From Mediterranea massiliensis (GTDB lineage Bacteria > Bacteroidota > Bacteroidia > Bacteroidales > Bacteroidaceae): a DNA stretch of 64,000 bases. The stretch lies in NCBI RefSeq assembly GCF_900128475.1, contig NZ_LT635834.1:97427-161426 (forward strand), in the 5' to 3' direction. Made by a program: the position numbers and the translations under genes. Positions 27,109 through 35,651 of the stretch are shown here, one piece after another. Within the stretch, counting starts at the first letter, position 1. Every line of letters starts with the position of its first letter. The notes below the pieces were generated by a model. It was not told the origin of the DNA, did not search any database, and was given only the letters and a program-made list of their open reading frames with translations.

Positions 27109-28092
27109 TCAGAGTGAACTGCGCATCCTCACTTCCGTAGGCAGATATTCCTGCACAGACGTGCCGTTCAGAACGAAACCGGCCACCTCGTCGCCCATCC
27201 TCTGCCAGTCGATGGTCAGAGCGGTAATGCCTTCATCAATCACTTCGTAGGACGGTATGTCATTGTAAGCCAGGAGGCCGTAGTCCTTGCCACACTTCAG
27301 TCCCTCCAGACGTCCCTGCTTCACCACCTTGACCACATCCTGCTGCTTGATGGCCAGATAGGCAGTCCCCGCTTCGACCTTCAGATTTTCCACGTCCGAT
27401 TCGACCGCCCATTCCAAGCCTTTTTCCTTACAATAACGAATAAAATAGTCCTGGCTGCTCTTGGGATGCTTCAAGCTGCGGGGAAAGAGAAAGACAAACT
27501 TGCGATAGGCCGACATGCGGTCGTCCAAAGACACCAAGGCACGGTAGAAAGACTCATCAAAATCCTGGCAGACATACGAATAGCGGTCCTTGTCGAACTT
27601 GCCGAAATCGAGCAGCAACAACCGGGCCGGATTGATCTTGTTCAAGGCCGGGCTGAACTTCTCGTTGTCGAAATTCATCACCACATACTTGCTGTACTTG
27701 CCCACCGACTCGCGGACCAGCGTATTGAACAAGCGTTCGTTGTACTGGTGGAACAGAAGGTCTACCTTATAATGAAGGGGAAGATGTTTCACGAAGCTGT
27801 TGTACAGCGTTTCCTTGAAAGGCGTATACTGGTCGAGCAGCAGAAGGACGTTGGTCACCTGTCCCGTTACGAAATAACCCTTGCGTGGCGTGGAGTCTAT
27901 CAAGCCGCGTTCCCGCAGGTCGCGGAAAGCCTTGAAGACCGTGTCTCGGGACACTCCATAACGTCGGCTCAGCTCGTTGATGGAAGGAAGAGAATCTCCT
28001 TCCAGAAACTCCCGCATGGAGATGGCCTGTCCAAGACGGTCTGCCAACTGCGTCACCTTGCTTGCCTGTTGTCCGAATGTATCGTTTCTCAT
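27109..28092 (-). CDS. fucR: GntR-family repressor of fucose utilisation (FucR)
   Basis: Transcription factor with an N-terminal GntR winged helix (GDSLPSINELSRRYGVSRDTVFKAFRDL) and a C-terminal periplasmic-binding-protein-like effector domain (about residues 90-327: VLLLLDQYTPFKETLYNSF, YGLLAYNDIPSYEVID). The position directly upstream of fucI is that of Bacteroides FucR, known from B. thetaiotaomicron to repress the fucose operon and to respond to L-fucose. The ATG at 28092 gives 327 residues; an in-frame upstream start adds 19 residues with no domain support. A separate promoter for fucI in the 89-base gap was not clear. Confidence 0.9.
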   Translation of the reverse strand: MRNDTFGQQASKVTQLADRLGQAISMREFLEGDSLPSINELSRRYGVSRDTVFKAFRDLRERGLIDSTPRKGYFVTGQVTNVLLLLDQYTPFKETLYNSFVKHLPLHYKVDLLFHQYNERLFNTLVRESVGKYSKYVVMNFDNEKFSPALNKINPARLLLLDFGKFDKDRYSYVCQDFDESFYRALVSLDDRMSAYRKFVFLFPRSLKHPKSSQDYFIRYCKEKGLEWAVESDVENLKVEAGTAYLAIKQQDVVKVVKQGRLEGLKCGKDYGLLAYNDIPSYEVIDEGITALTIDWQRMGDEVAGFVLNGTSVQEYLPTEVRMRSSL

Positions 28093-28240
28093 GGTGTTTC
28101 CAAGTTTGTCAGTACAGAAGGAATGCTGTGCTGAACTATGCTGGTACAAAGAAACGGTTTTTAGAAATAAAAAGCACTATCCGAAGCGATGTTTTACAAC
28201 ACATATTGCAGGAAAACGGGAGAAAGGACAGAATAAAGAA

Positions 28241-28270
28241 ACAGAAAAGCCGCTGACATCAGCGGCTTCT
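28241..28270 (-). terminator. Terminator of tmRNA
   Basis: Leftward stem AAGCCGCTGA / TCAGCGGCTT with a 2-base loop followed by TTTTC. The core stem CCGCTGA/TCAGCGG is the same as in the tRNA-Arg terminator at 2.57 kb. Confidence 0.8.
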
Positions 28271-28282
28271 AACTCATATCCG

Positions 28283-28677
28283 TGGAGCTGGAGGGAATCG
28301 AACCCTCGTCCAAACGAGGAAATCATAAGCTTTCTACATGCTTATCTCTGCCTTCGGTTTTCGAGCACAGGCAAGACCAGAGCCACCAACCTGCACCTTA
28401 TCCCCTAAAATTTCGCAAAGGCCGCGGAGAAAGACCCAAGCTATTCCCGATTTTGCTGTGCCACTTTACCAAACGCTTCGGAACAAGAGCTTTTGAGTGA
28501 CATCCCGTTTCCACCACTGTGGCGGAAATAAAGCTAATCTACTGTACTTCGATTAAGCAGCGAGAGCATAATTTTCGTTGCCAGATAATTGTTTGATAAC
28601 TGAGATTAAAGTGGAAATTACCGACCCACTGCATGCTTACCTACCATTTCTGCCCGCTGTCAAATCCAGTCAACCCC
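28283..28677 (-). ncRNA. ssrA: tmRNA (transfer-messenger RNA)
   Basis: Ribosome-rescue RNA, about 395 nt. The 5' end GGGGTTG pairs with CAGCTCC at the 3' end to form the acceptor stem; the T arm reads GGACGAGGGTTCGATTCCC. The tag reading frame (28553-28582, leftward) is GGC AAC GAA AAT TAT GCT CTC GCT GCT TAA, encoding GNENYALAA after the alanine delivered by tmRNA. Flanking segments fold as pseudoknots by analogy. 3' CCA is not encoded. Its -7 box lies upstream and a terminator follows. Confidence 0.96.
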
Positions 28678-28713
28678 GGAATTTTGATGCACGGTTCATG
28701 GAAATCGTGGCTA

Positions 28714-28721
28714 CAAAGATA
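28714..28721 (-). promoter_or_regulatory. -7 box before tmRNA
   Basis: Leftward TATCTTTG, 37 bases before the mature 5' end, so a short precursor leader is expected to be removed. Confidence 0.6.
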
Positions 28722-28977
28722 CGAACTTATTTTCAATTGCACGCCTTCCGGCCCGATTTTTTTGCGCCTGCACCTATCTAAGCTCACTTGCCCTCTAACA
28801 GAATGTCAGTCGCTGACACTTTGATTTTCCAAACGCCGGAGAATCGCTTCTTTCGGACCGCAGGCAGAGGCGGACGGAAACGGCAAAGGCGGAAACAGCT
28901 TATCCGTTCACCATCAACAAAATAGCGAAATGTTTACAAACAAACCAGAAAGAAAAAGGAGGGAAAAAGACACGATG

Positions 28978-29136
28978 AGGGGTGAAAAACGGCACAACTG
29001 AGCAGCGGGAAGGCCTCGCCCGGCAGAAAACATTGCTTTTTCCGACAGAAAGCATACGTTTTCCCGACTCAAAACATACCATCTGACGACAGAAAACCTA
29101 CGACCAGCCGCACGAAAACCTGCATTTTTATGCCCA
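28978..29136. repeat. Phased palindrome array, 22-bp step, five clear units
   Basis: AAAAC/AAAGC anchors at 29027, 29049, 29071, 29093 and 29115 are exactly 22 bases apart; two weaker units can be placed at about 28984 and 29005. Core sequences include AAAACATTGCTTTT and AAAGCATACGTTTT, each followed by a variable spacer with CGACAG or a relative. It lies in the roughly 770-base region between tmRNA and the GH3 gene, in which I see no coding region. Confidence 0.82.
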
Positions 29137-29414
29137 ATCTGCTCGTTTTATGCATCTATCAGCGTATATTCTTCACTTTCCGTCCTCTATTTCCATGTTT
29201 TCAAGAAAAACGGTTGTCAGCTGCAAGCGGCTTTTCCATCCATTGTGTCAGCCATCTGCCTTGACAAAGGTCAGGATGTCAAAAATCGCCGACAAGACTC
29301 CGGACGCCTCCAAGAAGACCGCCAGACAGACGGAAAACGGACAAAACCATACGTTTTGGAAAATATTGACCAACGAAACGGACGATATTACCTTCCCGTT
29401 CAAGGAAATCTGCG
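29137..29414. other. Intergenic stretch without recognised gene
   Basis: Between the repeat array and the GH3 promoter. Short open frames exist but lack start context and family resemblance. One isolated palindrome AAAACCATACGTTTT near 29345 recalls the array core without being phased with it. Confidence 0.5.
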
Positions 29415-29422
29415 TATTTTTG
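29415..29422 (+). promoter_or_regulatory. -7 box before GH3 gene
   Basis: TATTTTTG followed by CA, 24 bases before the ATG at 29446. Confidence 0.55.
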
Positions 29423-29445
29423 CAAAAAACAAAATCTGATTATTC

Positions 29446-32301
29446 ATGAAGAAACTGACCGCTACCCTCCTGCTGGCCTGCGGGTGCCTGTCCACCTTCA
29501 GCGCCACGACCGACCGGAAAACACCGAAAACGTACAAACCCGTCCGCACGGACATGTACCACAAAGACTGGATTGACTTCAACAAGAACGGCGTGAAGGA
29601 CGTCTACGAAGACCCCAACGCTCCCATCGACGCACGCATCGAGGACCTGCTCGGGCAGATGACACTCGACGAGAAGACCTGTCAGATGGTGACCCTCTAC
29701 GGCTACCAGCGCGTGCTGAAGGACGACCTGCCCACCCCCGAATGGAAGCAGGCGTTGTGGAAAGACGGCATCGGCGCCATCGACGAGCACCTGAACGGCT
29801 TCCGCCAGTGGGGTCTGCCGCCCTCGGATAACGAGAACGTGTGGCCGGCCTCGCGCCACGCCTGGGCCTTGAACGAAGTGCAGCGCTTCTTTGTCGAAGA
29901 GACGCGTCTGGGCATCCCCGTGGACTTCACCAACGAAGGCATCCGCGGCGTGGAGAGCTACCGCGCCACCAACTTCCCCACCCAGCTGGGCATCGGGCAC
30001 ACCTGGAACCGGAGCCTCGTACGCCGCATCGGCGAGATAACGGGGCGCGAAGCCCGCATGCTGGGCTATACCAATGTCTATGCCCCCATCCTCGACGTGG
30101 GACGCGACCAGCGCTGGGGACGCTATGAAGAGGTGTACGGCGAGTCGCCCTACCTTGTGGCCGAACTGGGCATCGAGATGGTACATGGCTTGCAGAAGGA
30201 CCACCAGGTGGCCGCCACGGCCAAGCACTTCGTGGCTTACAGTAACAACAAGGGCGCCCGCGAAGGCATGGCGCGCGTCGATCCGCAGATGTCGCCGCGC
30301 GAAGTGGAGATGATACACGTCTATCCCTTCAAGCGCGTCATTCAGGAAACGGGTCTGCTGGGTGTGATGAGCTCGTACAACGACTACGACGGCATCCCCA
30401 TCCAGGGCAGTTTCTACTGGCTCACCACCCGCCTGCGCGGCGAGATGGGCTTCAAGGGATATGTCGTGTCGGACAGCGACGCCGTCGAATACCTCTACAC
30501 CAAGCACGGCACGGCCAAGGACATGAAGGAAGCCGTACGCCAGAGCGTGGAGGCAGGGTTGAACGTGCGCTGCACCTTCCGTTCGCCCGAATCGTTCGTG
30601 GAGCCGCTCCGCGAACTGGTAAAGGAGGGCGGCCTGAGTGAAGAACTGATAAACGACCGCGTGCGCGACATCCTGCGCGTGAAGCTCCTCGTCGGCCTCT
30701 TTGACGCTCCCTACCAGACCGATCTGGCCGGAGCCGACGAAGAGGTGGAGAATCCTGCGAACGAAGACGTGGCCCTGCAGGCTTCGCGCGAAAGCATCGT
30801 CCTGCTGAAGAACGACAAGCAGACTTTGCCCCTCGACATCGACCGCATCAAGACCATCGCTGTTTGCGGCCCCAATGCCGACGAAAAAGGTTATGCGCTG
30901 ACCCACTACGGCCCGCTGGCCGTCGACGTGACGACGGTGCTCGAAGGCATCCAGGCCAAAGTGGAAGGCAAGGCCGAAGTGCTCTACACCAAGGGTTGCG
31001 ACCTGGTGGATGCCCACTGGCCCGAAAGCGAACTGATAGAATACCCGCTGACCGATGACGAACAGGCCGAGATAGACCGTGCCGTGGCCAATGCCCGCCG
31101 TGCCGACGTGGCCGTCGTAGTGCTGGGAGGCGGCCAGCGCACCTGCGGCGAGAACAAGTCGCGCAGCAGCCTCGACCTGCCCGGCCGCCAGCAGAAACTG
31201 CTCCAGGCCGTACAGGCCACGGGCAAACCCGTCGTGCTGGTACTTATCAACGGCCGTCCGCTCTCCATCAACTGGGCCGACAAGTTCGTACCTGCTATCG
31301 TCGAGGCCTGGTATCCCGGCTCCAAGGGTGGCACGGCCGTGGCCGACGTCCTCTTCGGCGACTACAACCCCGGCGGCAAGCTCACCGTCACCTTCCCCAA
31401 GAGCGTGGGACAAATACCGTTCAACTTCCCCTGCAAGCCTTCGTCGCAAGTGGACGGCGGCAAGAATCCAGGGCCGAAAGGCAACATGTCGCGCGTCAAC
31501 GGCGCCCTCTACCCCTTCGGCTACGGCCTCAGCTATACCACCTTCGAGTACTCCGACCTCACGGTCAGCCCCGCCGTCATCACTCCGAACCAGACGGCCA
31601 CCGTCACCCTGAACGTGACCAATACCGGCAGCCGTGAAGGCGACGAGGTAGTGCAGCTCTACACACGCGACGTGGTGAGCAGCGTCACCACCTACGAAAA
31701 GAATCTCGCCGGCTTCGAACGCGTCCACCTCGCACCGGGCGAAACGAAGCAAGTCACCTTCCACCTCGACCGCAAGCAGCTGGAACTGCTCAACACCAAC
31801 ATGAAATGGGTGGTAGAGCCGGGTGAATTCGTCGTCATGGCTGCCGCCTCGTCCGAGGATATCCGCCAGACCGCCGTGCTTCGTGTGGAAGACTATGCCA
31901 CACGCAACGCCCGCCTGGAGGCACAGAAGGAAGAAAGCCCCGTCACAGCCAGCACCAATCCCGAAAGCGTACTGAACGTGCTCGACGGAAAGCCCGAAAC
32001 CTGCTGGCAGGGCAACAAGGGCGACTACCTGACCGTCGCCCTGAAAGGCAATCCGAAGGTAGACGAAGTGGCCCTGACCTTCAGCCGCGACAACCAGCTG
32101 CCCGCCAACTTCGAGATTCAGCTCTCGGGCGGCGGAGGCCAGTTCCTGACTGTCTACTCAGGCACCGTCAGCGAGTATGGCAAGCCGCACACCTACACCT
32201 TCCGCGGTACGACGGCCAGTGACCTGCGCATCCTGCTCAACGACGACCGCGTAGGCATCGCCGAAATCGGGCTGAAGCTGCCGCAAAGTACAGGCAAATA
32301 A
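29446..32301 (+). CDS. Secreted GH3 glycosidase with C-terminal beta-sandwich
   Basis: Glycoside hydrolase family 3 (951 residues), probably a beta-glucosidase or beta-xylosidase acting on plant or host glycans in the periplasm or at the surface. An export signal (MKKLTATLLLACGCLSTFSA) could be a plain signal peptide or a lipoprotein signal. Next comes DFNKNGVKDVYEDP, a calcium-loop-like segment, then the TIM barrel with the candidate nucleophile Asp about 343 in GYVVSDSDAVEY, the alpha/beta sandwich (PGRQQKLLQAV, VEAWYPGSKGGTAVADVL) and the fibronectin-III-like domain (LTVSPAVITPNQTATVTLNV). Residues about 830-950 look like an F5/8-type carbohydrate-binding domain (VLDGKPETCWQG), an addition to the basic GH3 layout. 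Substrate not predictable. Confidence 0.9.
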   Translation: MKKLTATLLLACGCLSTFSATTDRKTPKTYKPVRTDMYHKDWIDFNKNGVKDVYEDPNAPIDARIEDLLGQMTLDEKTCQMVTLYGYQRVLKDDLPTPEWKQALWKDGIGAIDEHLNGFRQWGLPPSDNENVWPASRHAWALNEVQRFFVEETRLGIPVDFTNEGIRGVESYRATNFPTQLGIGHTWNRSLVRRIGEITGREARMLGYTNVYAPILDVGRDQRWGRYEEVYGESPYLVAELGIEMVHGLQKDHQVAATAKHFVAYSNNKGAREGMARVDPQMSPREVEMIHVYPFKRVIQETGLLGVMSSYNDYDGIPIQGSFYWLTTRLRGEMGFKGYVVSDSDAVEYLYTKHGTAKDMKEAVRQSVEAGLNVRCTFRSPESFVEPLRELVKEGGLSEELINDRVRDILRVKLLVGLFDAPYQTDLAGADEEVENPANEDVALQASRESIVLLKNDKQTLPLDIDRIKTIAVCGPNADEKGYALTHYGPLAVDVTTVLEGIQAKVEGKAEVLYTKGCDLVDAHWPESELIEYPLTDDEQAEIDRAVANARRADVAVVVLGGGQRTCGENKSRSSLDLPGRQQKLLQAVQATGKPVVLVLINGRPLSINWADKFVPAIVEAWYPGSKGGTAVADVLFGDYNPGGKLTVTFPKSVGQIPFNFPCKPSSQVDGGKNPGPKGNMSRVNGALYPFGYGLSYTTFEYSDLTVSPAVITPNQTATVTLNVTNTGSREGDEVVQLYTRDVVSSVTTYEKNLAGFERVHLAPGETKQVTFHLDRKQLELLNTNMKWVVEPGEFVVMAAASSEDIRQTAVLRVEDYATRNARLEAQKEESPVTASTNPESVLNVLDGKPETCWQGNKGDYLTVALKGNPKVDEVALTFSRDNQLPANFEIQLSGGGGQFLTVYSGTVSEYGKPHTYTFRGTTASDLRILLNDDRVGIAEIGLKLPQSTGK

Positions 32302-32306
32302 CACCA

Positions 32307-32379
32307 CGGGCACGGACGATACAGGCTGCAACGGGTCACCCCGCCGCACAAGCCCGCATCGTCCGTGCCCGCTTCTTTT
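32307..32379 (+). terminator. Terminator of the GH3 gene
   Basis: A perfect 14-bp stem CGGGCACGGACGAT / ATCGTCCGTGCCCG with a long loop, followed by CTTCTTTT. Confidence 0.85.
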
Positions 32380-32421
32380 GTTAATTATGTCAAAATCCGC
32401 TATCTGCACCGATAACTTCCT

Positions 32422-32429
32422 TATCTTTG
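32422..32429 (+). promoter_or_regulatory. -7 box before DUF4831 gene
   Basis: TATCTTTG followed by C, 40 bases before the ATG at 32469. Confidence 0.65.
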
Positions 32430-32468
32430 CTTAATTAAAGAAGTTACGAACCAAAACCTAACAGAAGC

Positions 32469-33521
32469 ATGAAGAAAAATATATTCTTATTGTCGTCTGC
32501 ACTTACCCTGAGCCTACTGGCCTCGGCACAGACGGAAGTGACCGTCGGCGTAACACAGGGCAAAGATTATGGAGTGACCTATATGCTCCCCAAGACCCAG
32601 ATTGAAATCAAGGTATATGCCACCAAGCACACCTATACCCCCGGCGAATTCTGCCGCTATGCCGACCGCTATCTGCGCCTTTCGGGCGTATCGGACGAGC
32701 CGGCCGTCTACTGGACACTCGACCGGATAGAAACAGGCTTAGTAGGAGTACCGGACAAGGAACACATCTACTTCGTCAAGATGAAAGACAAAACGGTGGC
32801 CCCGCTCATGGAGCTGACCGAAGACGGCATTGTTCGCTCCATCAACCTGCCTTTCAGCGGAGGTGACAAAAAGGAAACTCCCCAAGCCGGGAAGCCCGAA
32901 AAGGATCTGGACCCGCGCAGTTTCCTGACCGAAGAAATCCTGATGACCAGCTCCAACGCCAAGATGGCCGAACTGGTAGCCAAGGAAATATACAGCATCC
33001 GTGAAAGCAAGAATGCCCTGATACGCGGCGAAGCCGACAACATGCCCACCGACGGCAATCAACTGAAAATCATGCTCGACAACATGAGCCTTCAGGAAAA
33101 GGCGCTGATGCAGATGTTTACGGGCAAAGAGAAGAAGGATACACAAATATTCACCGTCCGCATGGAGCCTGAAGAAAAAGAAAGTGCAGTGGTCCTCCGC
33201 TTCTCCAGCAAGCAGGGAATGGTCGACAAAGACGATTTGTCCGGCGATCCTGTCTACATCAGTATCCAAAACAAAAAACTGATAACTGCCCCCACCGAAG
33301 AAAAGAAGAAATTGGACGGCATCATCTACAATGTACCCGGACAGGCCGGCATCAAACTGACCTACCTGGGAAAGGAAATATACAACAACGAACTGCCGGT
33401 CACCCAGTTCGGCACGCAGGAATCGCTGGCTCCGGTACTGTTCAACAAGAAATCGACCACCACAGTCCTCTTCGACACCACGACCGGCGGACTGCTGAAA
33501 GTGGACAGAGCGGAGAACTAA
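32469..33521 (+). CDS. DUF4831 exported protein
   Basis: A 350-residue protein of the DUF4831 family, a Bacteroidetes family of unknown function. The signal peptide is MKKNIFLLSSALTLSLLASAQ. The N-terminal part contains YGVTYMLPKTQIEIKVYATKHTYTPGE and the family-typical YADRYLRLSGV; the rest is mixed alpha/beta with no catalytic motif that I recognise. It ends in a four-base overlap with the convergent PqqD-like gene, so the two messenger RNAs are complementary at their 3' ends. Confidence 0.85.
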   Translation: MKKNIFLLSSALTLSLLASAQTEVTVGVTQGKDYGVTYMLPKTQIEIKVYATKHTYTPGEFCRYADRYLRLSGVSDEPAVYWTLDRIETGLVGVPDKEHIYFVKMKDKTVAPLMELTEDGIVRSINLPFSGGDKKETPQAGKPEKDLDPRSFLTEEILMTSSNAKMAELVAKEIYSIRESKNALIRGEADNMPTDGNQLKIMLDNMSLQEKALMQMFTGKEKKDTQIFTVRMEPEEKESAVVLRFSSKQGMVDKDDLSGDPVYISIQNKKLITAPTEEKKKLDGIIYNVPGQAGIKLTYLGKEIYNNELPVTQFGTQESLAPVLFNKKSTTTVLFDTTTGGLLKVDRAEN

Positions 33522-33874
33522 ACGTTCTCTCCCTCTTTACGGGCCAACAGGCGAATGAATCCATCCCGTTGTAGCTGCACGATATAGGCCGCTACGCGGG
33601 ATGCATAGTTTTTATCCGCCCCGAAGTGCGGCTCCAGCAGGCCGATGATTTCGCCTACCGTACGACGGCCGTCCACCAGCCGCCACACCGCAGAGCCATG
33701 CTCCTCCAACGGGATGTGCACTTCACGCGACAAGGTCTTGGGCACCAGCCAACGCTGCATCCAGGCCTTCCGGAAACGAGGAAGGATGAGCACTGCGCAC
33801 TCATCCTCCCATTCCGTCCGGACAATCTCCGCGCACACAGGCACGGTATCCAGTAAGTTAAATTGCTTTTTCAT
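33518..33874 (-). CDS. PqqD-like peptide-binding protein (orphan)
   Basis: A 118-residue protein whose C-terminal two thirds match the PqqD/RRE winged-helix fold: LEEHGSAVWRLVDGRRTVGEIIGLLEPHFGA and VAAYIVQLQRDGFIRLL. PqqD domains bind precursor peptides for radical-SAM enzymes, yet no precursor peptide, radical-SAM or PQQ gene is in the neighbourhood. An orphan PqqD-like domain with another role is therefore likely. It lies 13 bases after the stop-side of... the MFS gene begins its own operon downstream: this gene's start at 33874 is 13 bases from the MFS stop, so it is probably the distal gene of that transcript. Confidence 0.8.
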   Translation of the reverse strand: MKKQFNLLDTVPVCAEIVRTEWEDECAVLILPRFRKAWMQRWLVPKTLSREVHIPLEEHGSAVWRLVDGRRTVGEIIGLLEPHFGADKNYASRVAAYIVQLQRDGFIRLLARKEGENV

Positions 33875-33886
33875 CCGCTGTCGGCA

Positions 33887-35551
33887 TCAGTCCTTGATAT
33901 TGGGTTCTTCCAAGCCCAGTCCCTTCTTGCGGTCTACCACTTTCAATACAAAGCCCAGAATCAAAGCAGCCACACCCAGACAGGCCAGCATGACCAGCGG
34001 CGCCGTATAGTCGTAGGACACGGCGGCTTCCTCGGGGGTAATCACACCGTTCTGCAAGTCGGCCACCAACTGGGGGTTGGTCTTATCGAGCACCTTACCG
34101 ATGAGGAGCGGGAACAGCCAGAGGCCGATGTTCTGAATCCAGAAAATCAGCGCATAGGCACTACCGATAATCTTGGCATCCACCAGCTTGGGGACGCTCG
34201 GCCAGAGCGAAGCAGGTACCAGGGAGAAGCTGGCTCCCAGAACCAGAATCGTGAGATAAGCCACGATAATGCCTCCCACCGCATTTTCTTTCAGTCCAGG
34301 CAACACAAATGCAAACGTCAGGTGACAGAAAATCAGCAGCAACGAACCGACAACCAGCATACTGGCCGCCTTACCCTTGTGGTCCACATAGTTACCCAAA
34401 ATCGGAGTAATGCCTACGGCCAGCAGCGGGAATACGGCGAACACCGTTTCTGCACTCTGACGCATATAGCCCATGTAGCAGAATACAACCAGCGCCACAC
34501 CGGCCACCACCAACAAGCCGTACTTCATGGCCGCACGTTTCGAGAAGTTGCTGGCAAAAGCGGCAACCGCCACTACCAACATAATGACGTACTGGATAAT
34601 GGTCACCGTATTGGTAGCCCAAAAGGAATCGGAAGGCACCTCCGTAAACACCAGATTGCACTGCAACATATTGACCGCATACTTCTGGAAGGGGAAGATG
34701 GCCGAATAGTACAACACGCACAGCAGGGCCACCAGCCAGAAACCACCGCTTGAAAGGATGCTTCCCAAGTCGCTGATTTTAAAGGGGTCGTCCTTCTCCT
34801 CGGCCTCACCTGTCTGCGCATCCAGCTTCTTGTCCATAAAGAAGTAGACGATAAACATAATCAGAGCTATCATCAGCAGTACCACGCCGAAAGCGACCGA
34901 ACGGGAAACGTCGATCACTCCACCCAGCTTGGCAAAAACAGGCGAGAAAATCATGCAGGTAGCCACTCCCAGACGGGCAAGCGCCATTTCAGACCCCATA
35001 GCCAATGCCATTTCACGACCTTTGAACCACTTGACGATACCGCGCGACACGGTGATACCCGCCATCTCGACTCCACAACCGAAAATCATAAAGCCCACTG
35101 CCGCAAACTTGGCCGATGCCGGCATTCCCTCATAGAAAGGCGAGATACCCAATTCATCAAAACCCGGGATGTAGTTCAGGTTGTTGTTAAACCAGGTTTC
35201 CAGACTGCTTCCCTGAAAAGCCTCCGTAACGGCATACCAGTTGATGGTAGCACCCACCAACATCACAGCTCCCGAAAGGACAGCCGTGAAACGTACACCC
35301 ATCTTGTCCAAAATGATACCGGCAAAGATGAGGAAAAAGACAAATACATTCAAGAAGGTCTCGGAACCCTGCATGGTGCCGAAGGCGGTCGAATCCCATC
35401 CGCGTGTGGATTGCATCAAGTCCTTGATGGGAGAAAGAATGTCCATAAAGATGTATGAACAGAACATGGCAAAGGCCAGAAACATCAATACCATCCAGCG
35501 AATGGCCGCCGAATCGCGCAAAGTCTGATGAATTGGAGTTGTAGGAGTCAT
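33887..35551 (-). CDS. MFS transporter (NarK/oxalate-formate antiporter-like)
   Basis: Major facilitator superfamily carrier of 554 residues with about twelve helices plus a long central loop (MDKKLDAQTGEAEEKDDPFK). Segments FLIFAGIILDKMGVRFTAVLSGA (helix 2-3 loop motif A, DKMGVR) and FKGREMALAMGSEMALARLGVA resemble NarK/NasA and oxalate-formate-type antiporters. An insert after helix 3 (residues about 110-150) is typical of the Bacteroidetes versions. The substrate is unknown; sugar, nitrate or organic acid transport cannot be distinguished. The PqqD-like gene follows by 13 bases on the same strand. Confidence 0.85.
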   Translation of the reverse strand: MTPTTPIHQTLRDSAAIRWMVLMFLAFAMFCSYIFMDILSPIKDLMQSTRGWDSTAFGTMQGSETFLNVFVFFLIFAGIILDKMGVRFTAVLSGAVMLVGATINWYAVTEAFQGSSLETWFNNNLNYIPGFDELGISPFYEGMPASAKFAAVGFMIFGCGVEMAGITVSRGIVKWFKGREMALAMGSEMALARLGVATCMIFSPVFAKLGGVIDVSRSVAFGVVLLMIALIMFIVYFFMDKKLDAQTGEAEEKDDPFKISDLGSILSSGGFWLVALLCVLYYSAIFPFQKYAVNMLQCNLVFTEVPSDSFWATNTVTIIQYVIMLVVAVAAFASNFSKRAAMKYGLLVVAGVALVVFCYMGYMRQSAETVFAVFPLLAVGITPILGNYVDHKGKAASMLVVGSLLLIFCHLTFAFVLPGLKENAVGGIIVAYLTILVLGASFSLVPASLWPSVPKLVDAKIIGSAYALIFWIQNIGLWLFPLLIGKVLDKTNPQLVADLQNGVITPEEAAVSYDYTAPLVMLACLGVAALILGFVLKVVDRKKGLGLEEPNIKD

Positions 35552-35576
35552 TGTATCAACAATTTATAAAGGAATA

Positions 35577-35620
35577 AACGAAAAACGGGATTGCCATACG
35601 ATGGTATGCAGCAATCCCGT
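35577..35620 (-). terminator. Terminator of the secG operon
   Basis: Leftward stem ACGGGATTGC / GCAATCCCGT enclosing an inner CATAC/GTATG hairpin and followed by TTTTTC. Confidence 0.85.
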
Positions 35621-35651
35621 CCTTTCAGAAATTTATAAAATCAGTGCAATA

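Noticed and set aside
28093..28240. N-terminal extension of FucR to 28149
   Set aside because: The added 19 residues have no domain support; the ATG at 28092 directly precedes the GntR domain.
29440..31764. Long open frame (774 codons) antisense to the GH3 gene
   Set aside because: It mirrors the GC-rich codons of the GH3 gene, resembles no family and has no start context; the GH3 frame has clear motifs.
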